DNA from: Stropharia rugosoannulata
Lineage: Eukaryota > Basidiomycota > Agaricomycetes > Agaricales > Strophariaceae
DNA: 64,000 nucleotides
NCBI GenBank assembly: GCA_028532985.1
Contig: JANCIK010000010.1
Span: forward strand, 1,364,001 to 1,428,000
Reading direction: 5' to 3'
Shown here: positions 48,342-61,220 of the stretch, piece by piece
Layout: every line of letters starts with the position of its first letter
Numbering within the stretch: position 1 is the first letter of the stretch
The notes under the pieces: generated by a model
The model's database searches: none
What the model was told of the DNA's origin: nothing
Seen by the model: only the letters and a program-made list of their open reading frames with translations
Translations under genes and position numbers: made by a program

Positions 48342-49050
48342 ATTTGACTACCGCGGTCGTGTTGGATTCCCGCAGCAACAATAGGGAGTCAAGTTCGTTC
48401 CGACGTGGTGGTTAATGATAACGTTCGTCAAGTGGCATTTGTCGAGCGATATTATGCGCGTAAGCAGTAAAATCATTTCTGTAGCATCATCGCCTAGTCG
48501 ACTTGGCTCAGCTTCCGGGAGTCGCCGGGAAAAGAAATTTAGGGTGCCGTCCTGTGCCGTCTCTTGAATAGTAGGGTGGGGTATTATCGAAGTATCATCG
48601 AGGAACATTTAATTTTCAATTCCCTGTATAGCTACAACCGCTCGCACACTGGATTGTCAGGACAGCGGAGAATAATAATATTTTATTCTTGACTCGGGTA
48701 CCATTGATATAATTTAAATAGACAGACATGCGTATGTATGAGATAGTCAAAAGCAGAGCAAGCATAAAAGAAAGAAAAAAGCGGTGCCGCACGCACAGCG
48801 CAGATAGCTACGGGCAGTATAAGCGGGGGAGAATACTAAGATAATACAGATCCGGGAGGTGGGGGCGTGGTAGACTGCGCTAGAAATGTCGCGTGGCGGC
48901 GGATGTGTTCATTAAATAATGATAGTGTGAGGGGCTGGCTGACATTAGCGAGCTGTAGGAAGTTGCTAGAGATAAATAAATATTGTCGGGCGTCGTCATC
49001 CAAATCCGAGGTACAGAAAGAAAACAAAAAAGGTACGTGAACGAAAGGAT
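48342..49050. other. Intergenic region between BTB copy 2 and STE12
   Basis: It includes an 86-codon minus-strand ORF at 48348-48608 without motifs and the 3' flank of STE12. No gene is supported. Confidence 0.5.
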
Positions 49051-52000
49051 TTACAATGTTGCGTGTTGTTGCTGATGAGGATGCTGCTGCTGCTGACTGT
49101 GACCGTAGAAGCCCTCGTACTGCTGGGGTTGCCCACCGTATGCAGGCATCGTCGCAGCATGCAGAGTTGACCCGTACGGGCCTGCTGCGTATCCCATCGA
49201 CGGCAGTTCGGTCGGGAACGTCCCAGGCGACTCCGTTTGGTGGAACGACGCCGGGGAGCCGCTCCGGAACGCGGTCCCACCAAGCACACCACCACCACCC
49301 GCGCCCGCGTCCTGCGGGTCGAGGCGCATGTTCATTAACAGGCCCTCGTCGAGCATGCTCCCATAGCTCGACGTGCGGGACTCAGGTCGGTGCGGGTGGT
49401 GCCCGCCGCTGGCGCCCTCGAGTGCGATCGGGTGCACGAGGGGGCTCGACGCTGCGGACCCTGAGCGCGAGCTGCCCGCACTGTAGGCGTACGGATGGTA
49501 CCCGCGTGGTGCGCCGTTTGCAGTACTCCCTGGCGAGCTGCTCACGGGGAGATACTCCCCGCCGTTGCTGCTCGCGGTGAGCGGGCGCCGGATGGGTTCA
49601 CCTGTGCGGCTGATCGAGGGCGTCATACTGCGGTGCCTGCGCATCGGGCCCACGCCTCCCGGGCCTACGTGTGCAGCTGCCGCAGCAGCGACAGCACTGG
49701 GCCCTGGGCCCGCGGCGGTACCACCTACGGTGGGATCGAGCAGGGACGACTGGAAGAGCGCGGCGTGGTCGAATGACTGCTTATGCGACGGCGCGGAGAG
49801 CGAGGCGGTGACAAAGTCCTCAAAGCCAGACGACGCAGACGAGTTGGACGATTGGGACTGCGAGTGGCCGTGGCGCATGTTGTACGCGTTGCGCAGGGGC
49901 ATGGGCGCGCCAGGAGGCGGGGAGGGCATGCTAATCGTACTGAATGCGGGGCTTGCGTGAGGCGCACCACGCGGCAGCCACTGAGCTGTATCTGACCCGA
50001 AGCCACTCGTGCTTGGTGCAGACCCATATTCAAACATGGTACCTGGGGCTGAGCCGTAGCCGCTGTCGAGGGGGGCACTGAGTTGTTGCTGCTGCTGTTG
50101 CTGCTGGAGTTGGTATTGCTGGAGCTGCTGCTGCTGTTGCGGGCGGAACACAAAGTTGCCGTCGACGGCGCTGAGCAGGCCTTCCTCATCGCCTGGCACA
50201 TCAAGAACACCGCCCGGAATCTCTACGATGCACATCGACGGGTCGATGCCGAATTGACCGCTTGCATCTGATATAGCAAATGGTTCTAGCATTGAGGGAT
50301 CGTAGATGCCATTCATGCCCGTGAAGTTGCTGAGGTTAACGAGTCCGTTATCATCTTCCTCCTCTGTGTTAAGCGACGGCTCCTCCCCTGAGCTCTCCTC
50401 GCCCCAGCTGGGGTTGTTGAATGGACGGTACCCGTGGCCCTCGTCCGAAGAGTGGCTGTGCGGGTCGCCAAAGGCATTCGTAGCGGTGGCAGACTGACCC
50501 TTGTCGTGCGTGCGCATGTGCTGGTTGAGGTTGTCCGACCGCGAGAAGCGCTTCCCGCACGCAGGGCACGCGAACGGCTTTTCGAGCGTGTGTGTGCGCA
50601 GGTGGCGCTTGAGGTGCTCCATGCGCTTGAAGAGCCGGCCGCAGGAGTACAGCGGGCAGACGAACGCGCGCACCTTGCCGTCCGCAGAGAGCGTCTCGTA
50701 CGCCGTGCTGCCGTCCCCTTGCTGCTGCTGTTGTTGTACTTGTTGCTGCTGTAGTTGCTGCTGGTGGAGTTGCTGGTGGTCGACCGCTTGTGGCTGGCCG
50801 TGTTCGTCGAAGCTTCGGTTGCGGGAATGACCGCCGTATGCAGCAGCTGAGGTGCCAAATCGCCCACCAACGAGCAGAGCACCGGGTGTGCCGCCAGAGT
50901 AGCTCACCACGGGCTCAGGAACCGGAACAACCTGGCGCGGCTGGCGCACCACGCCATCGCCGGGGAGTAGCTGGCCGCGCGCCTGTTTCTTAAACATATC
51001 CGCTGCGCTCATCTCCGCTTCCGCCTTCTCCATTTCTGCCCGGCTGTGCGGGCCAAACTCGTCCAGCATACTGGGGTGCGCAGGGGGAGCGAGCACACCG
51101 CCCCGCTCGCGAGACGCACTAATATGCGCGGGGGTCCCGAAGCGGCTCGACGGGTACGCACTCTCGCTGCGCCCGCGGCCAACACCGTATTCATCCCCCT
51201 CCTCGCCGCTTCCGCGGCGCAGCCCACTCTGCCCGCGTGGGGGCTTCTTCCGGCGCTGCTTGTAACCTGGGCTGCCCTGGTTCAGATCCGAGAAGAACAG
51301 GCCTGCGCCCGGGAGCGCACTGCCCCTGCGCGCAGTCTGTTGCGGGGCGCCTTCGTCGCCTGTCATGGGGTCGTCCGCATCGCTCTCCTCCACCTCGCTT
51401 GTACTCGCGCTCGAGTTGCCTGTGCTACGCGGGGCGCGGTTGGGGCCTCCACGTGGGCCGCCGTCGCCGGACTGCTCGACGATTCGACGCACGGCGGCAT
51501 CGAGCTCGTCTTCACCCTCGCGCGCTCCCGATGCCCGTGCAAACTGCTCGTAGAGACTTTTCGAGGGGTCGTATTGGAAAGAACGTGCCGGCTCCCCGGT
51601 GACCACAGTTGTGGGCTCGTTACCGATTTTTTCGCGCTTGAGGTCGCGCTCAAGCGCATCGAGGAAGAGGCGGTCGTGGGGGACTGAAAACCTGGCAGCC
51701 GTTGTTAGAACATTTTTCGCCACGGACAAGGGCACCTGACGGACCAGTAGAAGACTTTTTGCTTCTTTTGCGTGCGGATGCATTGGTATTTAAAGAGTAA
51801 ATCGAGGAAAGGACTCTGCACAGGAGTTAGCAGATGATAAATAAAATAGATAAAAACAAAAATAAATAATTCGAGCGAGGATGCATAGAAGACGCACTCC
51901 ACCCCCTTTTTTTCCAACAACATTGTCCTCCCCTGCAGCGGTCGCCTGCAGGCTAATGCCAATATGCAAGCCCCGGGAGCCGGCCTACACTGATTGTCCG

Positions 52001-53212
52001 ACGCCGTCGGGCTGCCTCACTCAGCGGACAGCGTAAACCAGGGACGTGCCACTCCGACTCGATTGTATCCACCCGCGCTATTGGTCTAGAAAGCACGTTT
52101 CCTTGAAGAAACGTACTCCTGGTTCCCAGATGTCCAAAACTAGGCGCATATATGCGGCAAAAATGCAGACAAACAGCGCATATATGCAATAATTCGTGCA
52201 GATGAAGGGGAACGGGGACGAATAATGACGAAATAATCGAAGAAATGCTCACCTTGGGCTCCTCTAGACACGCATCGACGCCAGGTTTGAGATTGCGCAA
52301 ATCGCTAAATACACCCTCCTCGAACTTCTTCATGTTGCGCACGGGGCGGCCAAACGCCTACGAAAAGCAGAAACTGGTATCAGCCTCGTTCATTCCGAAA
52401 ATGCCAGTCCCCTTATCGAGCCAACCATCCCCGATCTAACCTCATCCCCGCGATCGCATCTCGTATGCTCGCCGATTCCCTCCCATACTCCCTGTACCAC
52501 CCCATAAACACTGATAAAGATAAGGACGTACCTCAAAGCGGAACACGAGCGCCCGGACGATGTCCGTGCCTGTGATGTGGTAGAGGCCGTTCCACAGAAC
52601 GCAGGTCACATACTCCTGGTTGGGGAGGAGAAATCGGTTGAGTGCGGGGTGCGCTGGCGGGGCAGCGTACCCCAAGGGACCTATCATATCGGAGCCCATG
52701 CCCCCCATGCCCATGCCCATGTCCGAGTAGACGCCATACTCGTGCGGGTTGGCGTTTGCTGCTGCCGAGTCCCAGCGCGAGGGCGCGGTGGCAAGGAAGA
52801 ATTTGAGCCGGTCAAGATGCGCAAGCCGCTCCTGTTCGAGAGGGGTGAGAGGCGCAGTTGGGTTCACTGGGGGATTTTGTTGCTGTGGTTGCTGTTGCTG
52901 GTCTTGCTGCTGCTGCTGCTGCTCGTCTTGCTGCTGCTGGGCCTGCTGCTGGGCCTCGCTCTCGAGGCGTTGGTGGAAGAGGGTGTGGGTATTCGCATTG
53001 CCGGGGCGGGCGGTTCGTTCGTTCGGGTCGTGCTCTGTCGGGGTCGCCGACGTGGTCACCTGCAGCGGGGGTGCGAAGGGCGGGGCGTAGGAGCCATAGG
53101 AAGTGCTGCGCGACGGGCGAAGGGGGTGTGGGCCGTTGAGAACGTCGAGGGGGAGGTCGCGAGTGGAGTGCGCCGGGGACTGGTGGAATGAGAAGGGGCG
53201 GGCGGGAGGCAT
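49051..53212 (-). CDS. STE12: Ste12 transcription factor with C2H2 zinc fingers
   Basis: This is a nuclear DNA-binding regulator of mating, filamentation and invasive growth downstream of the Ste7-type MAPKK cascade. Four exons (53212-52532, 52357-52253, 51815-51745, 51691-49051) join in frame to 1,165 residues. The N-terminal region is Gln-rich. The Ste12 homeodomain-like region spans about residues 130-310: [73 protein letters not shown] and [16 protein letters not shown]. Two C2H2 fingers lie near residues 630-680 ([19 protein letters not shown], then [20 protein letters not shown]), the arrangement of non-yeast Ste12 proteins. The rest is long, disordered, with poly-Gln, Ser and Gly runs. 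Intron 2 is 437 nt, far longer than its neighbours. Confidence 0.94.
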
Positions 53213-56200
53213 GGGGGGAATGTGTCCGTCCGGAGACAGGCTATGAGGCCTGAGGGGATGATGGGCGATAGCCTATCAGATCAGGAGACAGCCGGGCGGA
53301 GTCAGCTTGCCCCCCGCAGTTCCCACACAACCACAACCCCGGACCCTGCCCCATCTAGCCCCCGCCGCACCCCGGCCTCGTAACGACGCAAGGCAGTGCC
53401 CCAGCAACACCGCGACCCTGGCCGTCTTCTGCGCGCGGCGTACGTACATACATACGTCCTCTGCGTCTGCCTCTGATCATCACCCGCGCAGGTGCACGTC
53501 GTCCACGCGCGCTGCGAAAGATCCGGACTAGCAAGGCGGTGCTGATCCCCATCACACATCCTCTTGATGCCTTGATGCCAATGCTGTGTCGTCCATTGCG
53601 CCCGCCCCGGTCGCTCGGGATTTCACCACCAACTTGCAGAGGCAATGTACACCCGCCATATTTTATCGTTGATCTGCGGCAAGATCTGCACTCTCTTTTT
53701 TTACTGCTCTGTTTGATTCTACAGGATTATACTCTATACACTGAAATGCTATTGGACGAATGGCAAAAAAAAATCTGCTACATACTCTAGCAGGCTCCAG
53801 CGCACTCCGCGAATCGGCGCTCCGAATTGCAAGCGAGTCCGTTACGTGCGGCTCTGCCGGCCCGGGTCCGGAAGGCGCAATGTGGGGCGCGCGCTAAATC
53901 AAGGATAGGAGTCAAAGCCAGCGAGCGCCGAACGCCGCCGTCGACGGCTCCTCGACCATACATACTTACATACCAGGACGGGCACAAAATACTGCCAAAG
54001 ACCCTGCAATTCTCTAGGCCGGAAAGTCTTCTTCCGAACTGCATTTGGCAAACCATGTTTTTGTTCAAGTATGGGCTAGCGCCCAACAGCCTGGGCAGGC
54101 CAGGGACTGCTGTTGACGACATGTACTGGTCCGAGCAGCCTGATAAGGAATCCAGGGATTCAGGGAAAGCCAGCTCAGTGTCCACCCGGGACCCAGGGGT
54201 TTGATGTGGTGATTGCTTTCACTGGTAGTCATCGCTTCACGCTCCTCCATGCCGTGTACGTACTACAGACTGGCAGCTGTGGCACTGGCGTCGACGCGTA
54301 CTCTGCATGGCTACCGCCTGTGTGGTTGCCGTGTTGTTTGCATGTCTGTGCACTGGCCAGGCATCAAACATGCGGTGTGTGCCGCCAGGTGCCGCCGCAG
54401 CCGCTGCGGTACTCGGCAGGTGCGTCGGTACATATGTATGCAAATGCCACCTGAACATGCATTGAATCTGGGTGGATATCCTGATGGGTGAGCTCGAGTC
54501 TAGATGGCATGGACAGGCGGCGTATCGATCGCCGTCTTGGTGACAGTTCTTTGACCTAAATTTTATCTTGCGTGCCACTGAGCGTTACTTTTAGTCCTAC
54601 AAAAAGCTGGGACAGGACACTCCAGGACACAATATTCCCTCTTCATCGCAGAGCATAGTTTCTTCACACCTAGGTATGTTGGTCAACCGTCCTCGTCACC
54701 ATCACCGGTGAATTATAACCACCTTTTCCTGTGGATCGTCAAGGCAAATAAGCGCTTAGCGATATACGGTATCATGGAGCAAACGAGTGGGTCCATCGCT
54801 GTCCATCAACATATCATTCGCATACATACCTTCGCACAGCACACATGCAAACACTTTAGCGGCTACGCGCCAGCCAACCAAAGGGTCTAGAGTGTACATA
54901 TGCACCACATGGAGCGCATGCGGGTTTTTCGGGGACAACGTTAAATCGGACAACGTCATATGGTGATGGGTCCCCACCAGTCGCCGACGCCCGTGCTCCA
55001 CCTCGTACACCGTTGATATTTTAAAGCGGCGCAAAGCCCAGACGGCTACAGCCTACTGGGAGTTACGCACGCACGTGTCCTCATCGCCGAGGTATTTAAT
55101 TTATAGGATACTGATACATACTTGCAGATAACAAACGAAAGCCCAAACTTGCAGAGTCTTGGGGATTCTATCAAGTCGGGAGGCCACAGACTGTCCAGTC
55201 ATCAAATTAAAAAGCTCAACCTCCTTTCATTTTACTTGACTAGGTACGTAGCGCTTCAGGAGGTGATGGCGTCGCGGACTATGCACGCCACGCCACGCAT
55301 AATATGTTTTTCATATCAATTCTTCTCGCACGTACATAGTACGTCCGCTTGGAGAAAGGCAATGTGCCTGTGTTGCCTGTAGTATACATTTTCGCAAGTT
55401 CGGAAAATAATGTGTGGCGCCGAGCCTCGGGACCTACCAGCTCCTTCCACAGTAACATATACACAGTACTTCAGAGCGGATTGATTTATATTGGTACATA
55501 CCCGTTTTTCTCAACACGTCGAGACACACATTCTTGCACAGTGCCTTAAAAACATGGGAAACGGAGACCGAGGACTCATCAGCACTCCGAGCCTCACGGG
55601 CGCTCAACGCGCAACCGGCCTATGCGGCATCAAGAGCTCGAGTGCGCCTCAGGTCCTTCCGAGGTTCAACGCAATTAACATCATTTAAATTATTACTGCA
55701 CGTAGATGAATACCATACAGATTAACATGATCAATATGAACCACCTAATAGTAAGCATAGCGCACAAAACCTGTGCCTTCCACCCGAGGCTTGACGTGGC
55801 GCGTCCGCACTCCCCGGATGGATAGGAATTATGCTCGGGAAGGCGTAATGCAATGTATTCGCTCCTGTACATAAAATTATACAATTATACTTCCGCATGA
55901 GCCTACAACGCGCTGGGCCTAACTTTGCATTTTATGACAGTCAGCGCATCACCGAAGATTAAGCGGTACAGTAGGTCCACCCGGCACCGTGTACGCGGAA
56001 TCAGCGCCGGGCGTGATGTGGACTTTGACACCCCCTGCGCGCTACAGCGATGGGCTGGGCTCGACCACCATTTGGTCGGAAGGATACCGGTATCCGTTCA
56101 ACGCTCAGTGGACACAATCTGTCTTGTCAATCAGCCATTAGAGAATCCACAAGTACTATGTGCTTTCATTGCGCAGTACAAATGTATATATGTATAAATT

Positions 56201-59001
56201 TATCTGTTCGTTGCTCGCCTTTGAATCCATCATCCATCACCTTGAATATGGATATGTACATGCCATGATGGCTGCTGTGTGATAGAGGAGGTTCGCAACA
56301 CTGAGTGGATGGATGTTGTACATTATACAGCTTGGGGGACCGCCGACACGAGGCGGCGCGGCCTCTTGCCGGCCGGACTACGGGCGCCTAATTGAGCTCC
56401 CATCGATGACCACTGTGGCTTTGACGACATGTCAGTATACTGAGCCATACGTAACTGCGTTGACAGAACCACACCCTGCAAGCTGAGACTCTGTATTGGG
56501 TCCCCGTAAATGCGTAAAATGCTGCTTACGCTGTCCTCCGCGGTTCTGAAAAGCTGGTCTTCATAAAATGATGGGTGAAACACAGCTTACATCTACGAGA
56601 GTACATCAGAATTTGGCGTTTCCGCCGCACTGACACTTATCTTTTAGTCAGCGTCAAAGGATCGTTCCGTCAGCGGCCGTCAGTGTCACTGTTGTGTATG
56701 CCTGCGCCTAGCTGAGCCGGAGCAGGTGTAAATGTGATTGATCATCCATCGGGGGCTTGGACGGAGGTATCGTACAGATTTCCATTGGCTTGCCTGGTGG
56801 GATACACCATACGCCGTTCGTGCAGGATCGTATCCCGAGTAGAGTCAATACTCGTAAACAATGCATATAAAATTTGTGTAGCAACCCGTGGTCTCCCGTT
56901 GTGCCGCCCACATCTTACATAGAATACCGTCCGAGTCCCGAGACTGCTATTAATGACGTGGTCAAACGAATTGTCCCTTGGGCGCCTATTATAATTAAAC
57001 AGCCGCGCCCACAGTATTATTCAAATAGAATGGCCAATGACACTGACAGTGCAATTGAGTTAGGCGCAAGCCCTCCAGCTTGTTTACACTGGGCGCTACT
57101 CGATAACGGTATTAAATGGAGCAACGTGGATGGCAGGTTGCAAGCAGCTGTTGACCTGGGAACGCAGGTGTCGTTATTAATAGCAGGCTATTCCTTTGTA
57201 TGATTCACTGATTTGAATTTTGACGCCAGAGGGTTGACAGACAGTCAAAGAATTGGCCACCTTTATTGTCAGTGTAAAGGAGAACAAATTGTGAACATGT
57301 AAACGACTGCGGAGAGTGGGAACATGTTTGATTGCTGTGAAAACAGACTCTCCGCTGATGCCGTTACCTACTGCTGTACCGGGCTGCATCCCAGCAAAGA
57401 GACATGGGCACTCAGCGGCTTAGCAGCAGGATATAACCAACCAACTATTTATACTCTATGCCCTACAGCGGTACCATTCGACAAGTCTCCTAGGAATCTG
57501 GAGGCCCTCGTAGATTGATAGAGTAGGAAACATACCATTCCTTATGGAGCATTTGTAGCGGCTGGATACTATCCGAATGCTCTTTTTCACCTCCCATCAT
57601 GTACTTAGATGTCGAACCTTTTTAAAAAAGTAATATCAATGATGAAGCAAAGAGTAATAGCGCCAGTCTAGATTTTTATGAGGAGACATTATTTTAAGCT
57701 GCATGATTAGGTCAAATCAGCATATTGCAGCCCAGTATCCAGGGAAAATTAACTACAGCCTATGTACCAGAATGATATATGTATGTAGAAGCATTCAATG
57801 AATCCATATTAGGTAGTGGAAGGGAAGAGTCCCTTGAAATGTTATCAGATCTGATGGTGCAGAAGCAGCACTCGCGGATCCATACAAAGCGACGACATAT
57901 CAGGAGCATAGCACAACCCCGCTTGATTCGCACCAAAGTCCAGCTGTTTGCCATGTGCGCCCGGACAGGAATTCGAGGGCTCTTCAATGCCGCCGGCCGA
58001 GATGGATCCTAACCCGAACACTGGCGGCATAATGATGTACATACATGGTAAGTAGTGTTAGTGGTACTGACCTCAGGTACTCTACTAAGTTGATTTGTAG
58101 CAGCAAACTTTGATCTTGCCTACTTAAGTCTTGCCTACTTCGACGGTAGCACGCTTCAAGGAGACGTATTCAATTACGGCTCCTTGTGGGATGGAAACTC
58201 AAGCTAAAATTAGGCGCTCATGCATATGAATCATGACGACTTCTTTTGTTGTTCTCGCACTGAATACAATGAAAAGTGCACTAGCGCGCGTGCGCGCTCT
58301 ACGTACCCTTGCTATTTCCAATTTTACATACATACAACAGTCCATTGAGTATGCACCTGGATAACAAAATTCAGTAAGGAGGCGAAGCAATTCTGAAAAA
58401 GGGAAGCATCATTCATTCCGTTGTTCGGTCTTTTACAGTGTTTAATATTCTTATTATGTATGTATTTTGTCTTGATTTACTCCCGGGTTGTTTCTGTGTC
58501 CGAGTTATGATTTTAAACATAAAAATCTCCATGCATTTTCCCAACACTGCATATTTACATGCAGATGTGTAATCAGTTCGCAGGATATCAGCAGCGCACC
58601 CTCCTGCAATTGTCAATGTAAAGGGTAGGGTGAGTGCCAATTAGAGGGGGCTTTCGGATGAAGCTACACTACATACACGGGAAAGGAAATAATGTCTATA
58701 GAAAAGAAAATCAGGCAACTAATCAGAAACCTCCGGTTCAAAAAAGACGATTGCCGTCTTTTAATGCAGTAGATACATACATAGTAGATATCACGCGAAG
58801 GTAGACTGGCATATCTCTCTGCAAACTAACGCTACCATTGCCGATCGCAGGAAAACAGGAGTAGCCACTTCGCGAAACGAGGTGAACCTGTCGAATACAT
58901 TCCCAGCATGCAATAGAAGTAACTAGTCTCTCCAGAGGTGATACATATACATATAGTACAGCTTGAGTTACTGGGACTACGAATCGTGGACTGCTGCTTT
59001 A
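53213..59001. other. Gene-poor region of 5.8 kb
   Basis: No protein family, splice-consistent gene, tRNA or transposon ends could be recognised on either strand. All ORFs are under 135 codons and without motifs. The first 500 bases are GC-rich 5' DNA of STE12. Short runs of ACATACATAC type and small duplications (for example CTTGCCTACTT twice near 58116-58141) occur. The base mix changes repeatedly, as expected from old, decayed insertions, but no element can be named. Confidence 0.5.
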
Positions 59002-61220
59002 TTACATCTGAAATTAAGGCTAAGTAAGATTCAATTCTCGTAAAGAAGGGTAATTCGACACTCAGCGATGGACATACCTTGTCCCCAGAGAAGAATCCGG
59101 TACCAGTACTGTTTGATGTGCGCATTGGTAAGTTATAGTCACCATTGTTACTCGCAGAGTCAATGGTGATGACTACTTCTCTCTGTGGTTGTGCTACCTC
59201 TTCAGAACGCAGTGGTTTAGCTCGATAGAATGGTTCTTACCGCATGTGCCAGTGGTTTCTGTTATACATAGGTAAGCACAGCAAGAACACATGTTGGTAT
59301 GCACAACCTACCGGCTCTGTTCCCCGAGGCGATGACGATGACCCGAACTCGAGGTTTGAAAGGTGAATTGAGTTTGCTGTTACTGTATGTGCAGCTCGTA
59401 GGGCAGCCCGGCTGTTTAATGAGGCGAGGAGACTGTTCGCATATACTAGAGCCACCTAACGCATTATACTCCATAACCTGTAACAAAAGAGCGAAGATAC
59501 TGACGTTTCCCGATGAAAAAATCAATGGCGAGGTACCAAAGACTATTTGGCATGAGGCAATACTAAGATACAGCCAAGCTACTCAGCGCCGTTCAGCTAT
59601 AGATAGTACACTGTTTAACGCACCACTACCACTTCCACAATTGCTACTACTCTATGGGGTTGCTTATTCTCAGAGGGTTGGGTCGTTATCAAAGTAAGAG
59701 GAGCATACTCACGACGTCAGTAGGCAGCGATTGATCGCATAGACAATGAGGACTGAGATAACTGTGTCTGTCCTTCAATGATTAACAGGTACATCAAAAG
59801 TTTGTTCCTGGGACAATGTCATACAGTAGACTTACCTTTTGAACCCAGACCTACTGCCTTGTAACAGATAACAAAGGGCACCAGCAATCATGATATCGGA
59901 CAAGACGGCAAAAATTGCGAAGGGTGTGGCAGCGATGAACTACATCCTTGAAGCTCAATACAAGCACACCCTTAAGTGAAAAGAATGGACGCACTCTAAC
60001 TTCCGATATTCTCTGCAGCTCGCCTCCTTTGATAAACCTATTCAAGAATGGTAATAAATCAAAAATTCCCATGAATACATTCCCGCTTACTCGTAAGTGA
60101 CAGTTTCTGGATCGACAGGAGTGAGAAAGTTACTTCGTAATTAAGGGGGCTAGACTTACCCACTCCGAATGCAAAGTGTGCCAAGACGCAGAGTCCCTGT
60201 GGGGAAAATTCAATCATTTCGAAGTTCATGGGAGCTCAGGCAACCCACGATAACCGATGTTACTCCCCACTTGTACTTTGCAGGGCAAACTGCTCAACCG
60301 ATGCTTCGATAAAGTGTCTCTTGCCTTCAAATAGAGGAACGGACATACGTTTGTGAATTTTCAATAGAAAGAAGCTGCAAACTCTTTCAACCTTAAGAAC
60401 ATTAAGCAATTGTAAACATACGTTTGTACGACGCATGCGATTACTGTGTTGAACGCCACTGAAAGCTGGGTTGCGGATATGAGCTGGGGCATGAAGTATG
60501 TGAAAAGGCGCATACAAATAGGGTCCTGTATATCTAATCAGTGAATAAGTTCAATTAATATCTAGTACTGGACCTACCAATGTCCTTCTGAGAGGGAGGC
60601 AATATTGAAATAACTAAATATCTGTTCCAGGTGAGTTTTTAGGATTAACTTGGGCGTACTACGCTGACATACCAGGTAAAAGTAGACGCTGTACGCCACT
60701 TTGAAGTAATAATAAATATAAATAAAATCTTTTTATACGAAGAATGGGAGCGCTCACTGAAAGCAGCGTGTAGGGTGTCTAGGATCCTGGTTTCTTATGG
60801 TTAAAATCATTGTAATGCTTGTTGTTCGACTTGCCATATTGCCGCTACCTGTTGGATGTACCGGTTAAGCTCACAAGATCTACTATCGCTCATACAAACG
60901 TACGAGAAGCTTCGTGTTCCTTGTGTCTTGAGGATAGTAGATATAGAAAAGATATGTCTGATATATGGCGTTATACATTAGGTCTTTTGTGGATACATGA
61001 TTTGCCACTTACTTGCAGAGTTGTCAGGCCATACAGCCTGTTATCTCCCTTGAGTAAGGACTCGGTGTATATGAGAACATAACTTACGTAGTTGCTATAA
61101 AGGCCCCAATAAGTGTTGCTCCTAGCCACAATTAAACTCTAACACTGCACATAAGTTATTGGCGTGCGTACCGAAGGTGTTTCTTATATCGATATGCGGA
61201 AGCCCTAGAGTATCCGACAT
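59002..61220 (-). CDS. DUF6534 multi-pass membrane protein, possibly decayed
   Basis: The gene encodes the seven-helix DUF6534 family, common in Agaricomycetes and of unknown function. Exons in order: start MSDTLGLPHIDIRNTF joined to GATLIGAFIATTLYGLTTLQ, then TYLFYIYYPQDTR, VAAIWILDTLHAAF, MAYSVYFYL, SYFNIASLSEGHW, SATQLSVAFNTVIACVVQ with TFFLLKIHK, YKWGVTSVI, GLCVLAHFAFGV, AIFAVLSDIMIAGALCYLLQ, TDTVISVLIVYAINR, MPNSLWYLAIDFFIGK, LYANSLLASLNSRAALR and a polar tail with MRTSNSTGTGFFSGDK. The intron at 60787-60834 is GC-AG. Two junctions (around 60510-60590 and 59590-59720) do not join in frame with canonical sites, so the gene may be disrupted, or my exon ends there may be wrong. Confidence 0.7.

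Noticed and set aside
48348..48608. 86-codon minus-strand ORF just upstream of BTB copy 2
   Set aside because: No motif, no counterpart upstream of BTB copy 1, and no splice connection to the BTB exon.
49056..51687. Long plus-strand ORFs opposite the STE12 exon (for example 49056-49580 and 51046-51687)
   Set aside because: They are shadows of a GC-rich, low-complexity coding exon on the other strand; they have no motif and no splice support.
52860..52960. CTG/TTG-rich repeat run that could be taken for a microsatellite or repeat array
   Set aside because: It encodes the Gln-rich segment of Ste12; spacing is irregular and it is not a CRISPR-like array.
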